Below, one piece after another: positions 63,450 through 63,677 of a DNA stretch of 63,677 nucleotides. Both the position numbers and the translations under genes were made by a program. A model generated the notes under the pieces. That model saw nothing but the letters and a program-made list of their open reading frames with translations, was not told where the DNA came from and did no database searches. Numbering within the stretch: position 1 is the first letter of the stretch; every line of letters begins with the position of its first letter. Source of the stretch: an uncultured beta proteobacterium (GTDB lineage Bacteria > Pseudomonadota > Gammaproteobacteria > Burkholderiales > Burkholderiaceae_C); NCBI GenBank assembly GCA_903838565.1, contig CAILZB010000126.1:1-63677 (forward strand). Direction: 5' to 3'.

Positions 63450-63677
63450 ATGTACCAACGCAATATCCTTGTCGAACAAACCGACCCCGAACTTTGGGCT
63501 GCGATCCTGGCCGAGAACGCGCGCCAGGAACACCATATCGAGCTCATCGCCAGCGAAAACTACGCCTCACCCGCGGTGATGGCGGCGCAAGGGTCGCAGC
63601 TCACCAACAAGTACGCCGAAGGCTATCCGGGCAAGCGCTATTACGGCGGCTGCGAACACGTGGACGTGGCCGAGCAA
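63450..63677 (+). CDS. glyA: Serine hydroxymethyltransferase, partial (first 76 residues)
   Basis: Converts serine and tetrahydrofolate to glycine and methylene-THF, the main source of one-carbon units. The frame is open to the window edge. It begins [20 protein letters not shown] and has [39 protein letters not shown], all strong SHMT signatures. PLP-binding Lys lies beyond the window. Its mRNA carries the ZTP riboswitch described above. Confidence 0.97.
   Translation, partial: MYQRNILVEQTDPELWAAILAENARQEHHIELIASENYASPAVMAAQGSQLTNKYAEGYPGKRYYGGCEHVDVAEQ

Overview
The window looks like a chromosomal segment of a Gram-negative betaproteobacterium of the order Burkholderiales, most probably Comamonadaceae. 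The basis is gene order (rpsP-rimM-trmD-rplS; acnB / citE-like / mdh diverging from gntR-sdhCDAB-sdhE-gltA; cysS / accA / tilS / lysC / tRNA-Ser; an SLT transglycosylase followed by riboswitch-controlled glyA), GC-rich codon use in most genes, and the types of intergenic palindrome present. It is mainly core genome: no phage, integrase, transposase or CRISPR array was seen. Both ends cut a gene: alaS at the left and glyA at the right.

Layout. 1-15.5 kb is housekeeping: alaS, a GabD-type aldehyde dehydrogenase, a DEAD-box helicase, orn, an M48 protease, rsgA, an orphan CobD/AmpE-like protein, a Nudix CoA pyrophosphatase, the rpsP-rimM-trmD-rplS operon, a GNAT acetyltransferase, a Pit phosphate transporter with its PhoU-like partner, and a small membrane protein. 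15.5-20.1 kb holds a membrane protein, a FeeM-like N-acyl amino acid synthase homologue and a large membrane GGDEF/EAL protein. The FeeM-like gene and the sensor half of the GGDEF/EAL gene are clearly AT-richer than everything around them. 20.1-30.2 kb is a leftward fatty-acid/acyl-CoA catabolic cluster (two SDRs, an MDR reductase, a thioesterase, acyl-CoA dehydrogenase, thiolase, a PM20D1-like M20 peptidase, and a FadB/FadJ-like bifunctional enzyme). A DUF5666 lipoprotein follows, then a branched-chain amino acid type ABC transporter (livH-M-G-F order, no binding protein in the window).

36.2-47.7 kb is a TCA-cycle block: acnB, a small periplasmic protein, a CitE-like lyase and mdh leftward; a GntR/HutC regulator, sdhCDAB, sdhE and gltA rightward, with a strong palindrome in the divergent mdh/gntR promoter region. 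47.8-49.5 kb holds an outer-membrane-like protein built from three related modules and tRNA-Ser(GCT). 49.6-55.7 kb is leftward lysC, tilS, a secreted protein, accA, an AlkA-type glycosylase and cysS. 55.8-63.7 kb holds a TPR protein, two cyclophilins, lpxH, mtfA, a DUF349 protein converging on mtfA, a lytic transglycosylase with a long structured leader, and glyA under a ZMP/ZTP riboswitch.

Three points stand out. (1) A possible N-acyl amino acid circuit: a FeeM-like synthase beside a 7TM c-di-GMP enzyme, with a PM20D1-like hydrolase inside the nearby beta-oxidation cluster. (2) The Liv ATPases carry substitutions that fall in the same composite nucleotide site (LivF Walker A Lys to Arg, LivG signature Gly to Ala), which predicts an asymmetric ABC transporter. 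(3) At least five unrelated families of short palindromic repeats sit in junctions within operons (rimM/trmD, acyl-CoA dehydrogenase/thiolase, M20/FadJ, sdhA/sdhB) and at gene ends.
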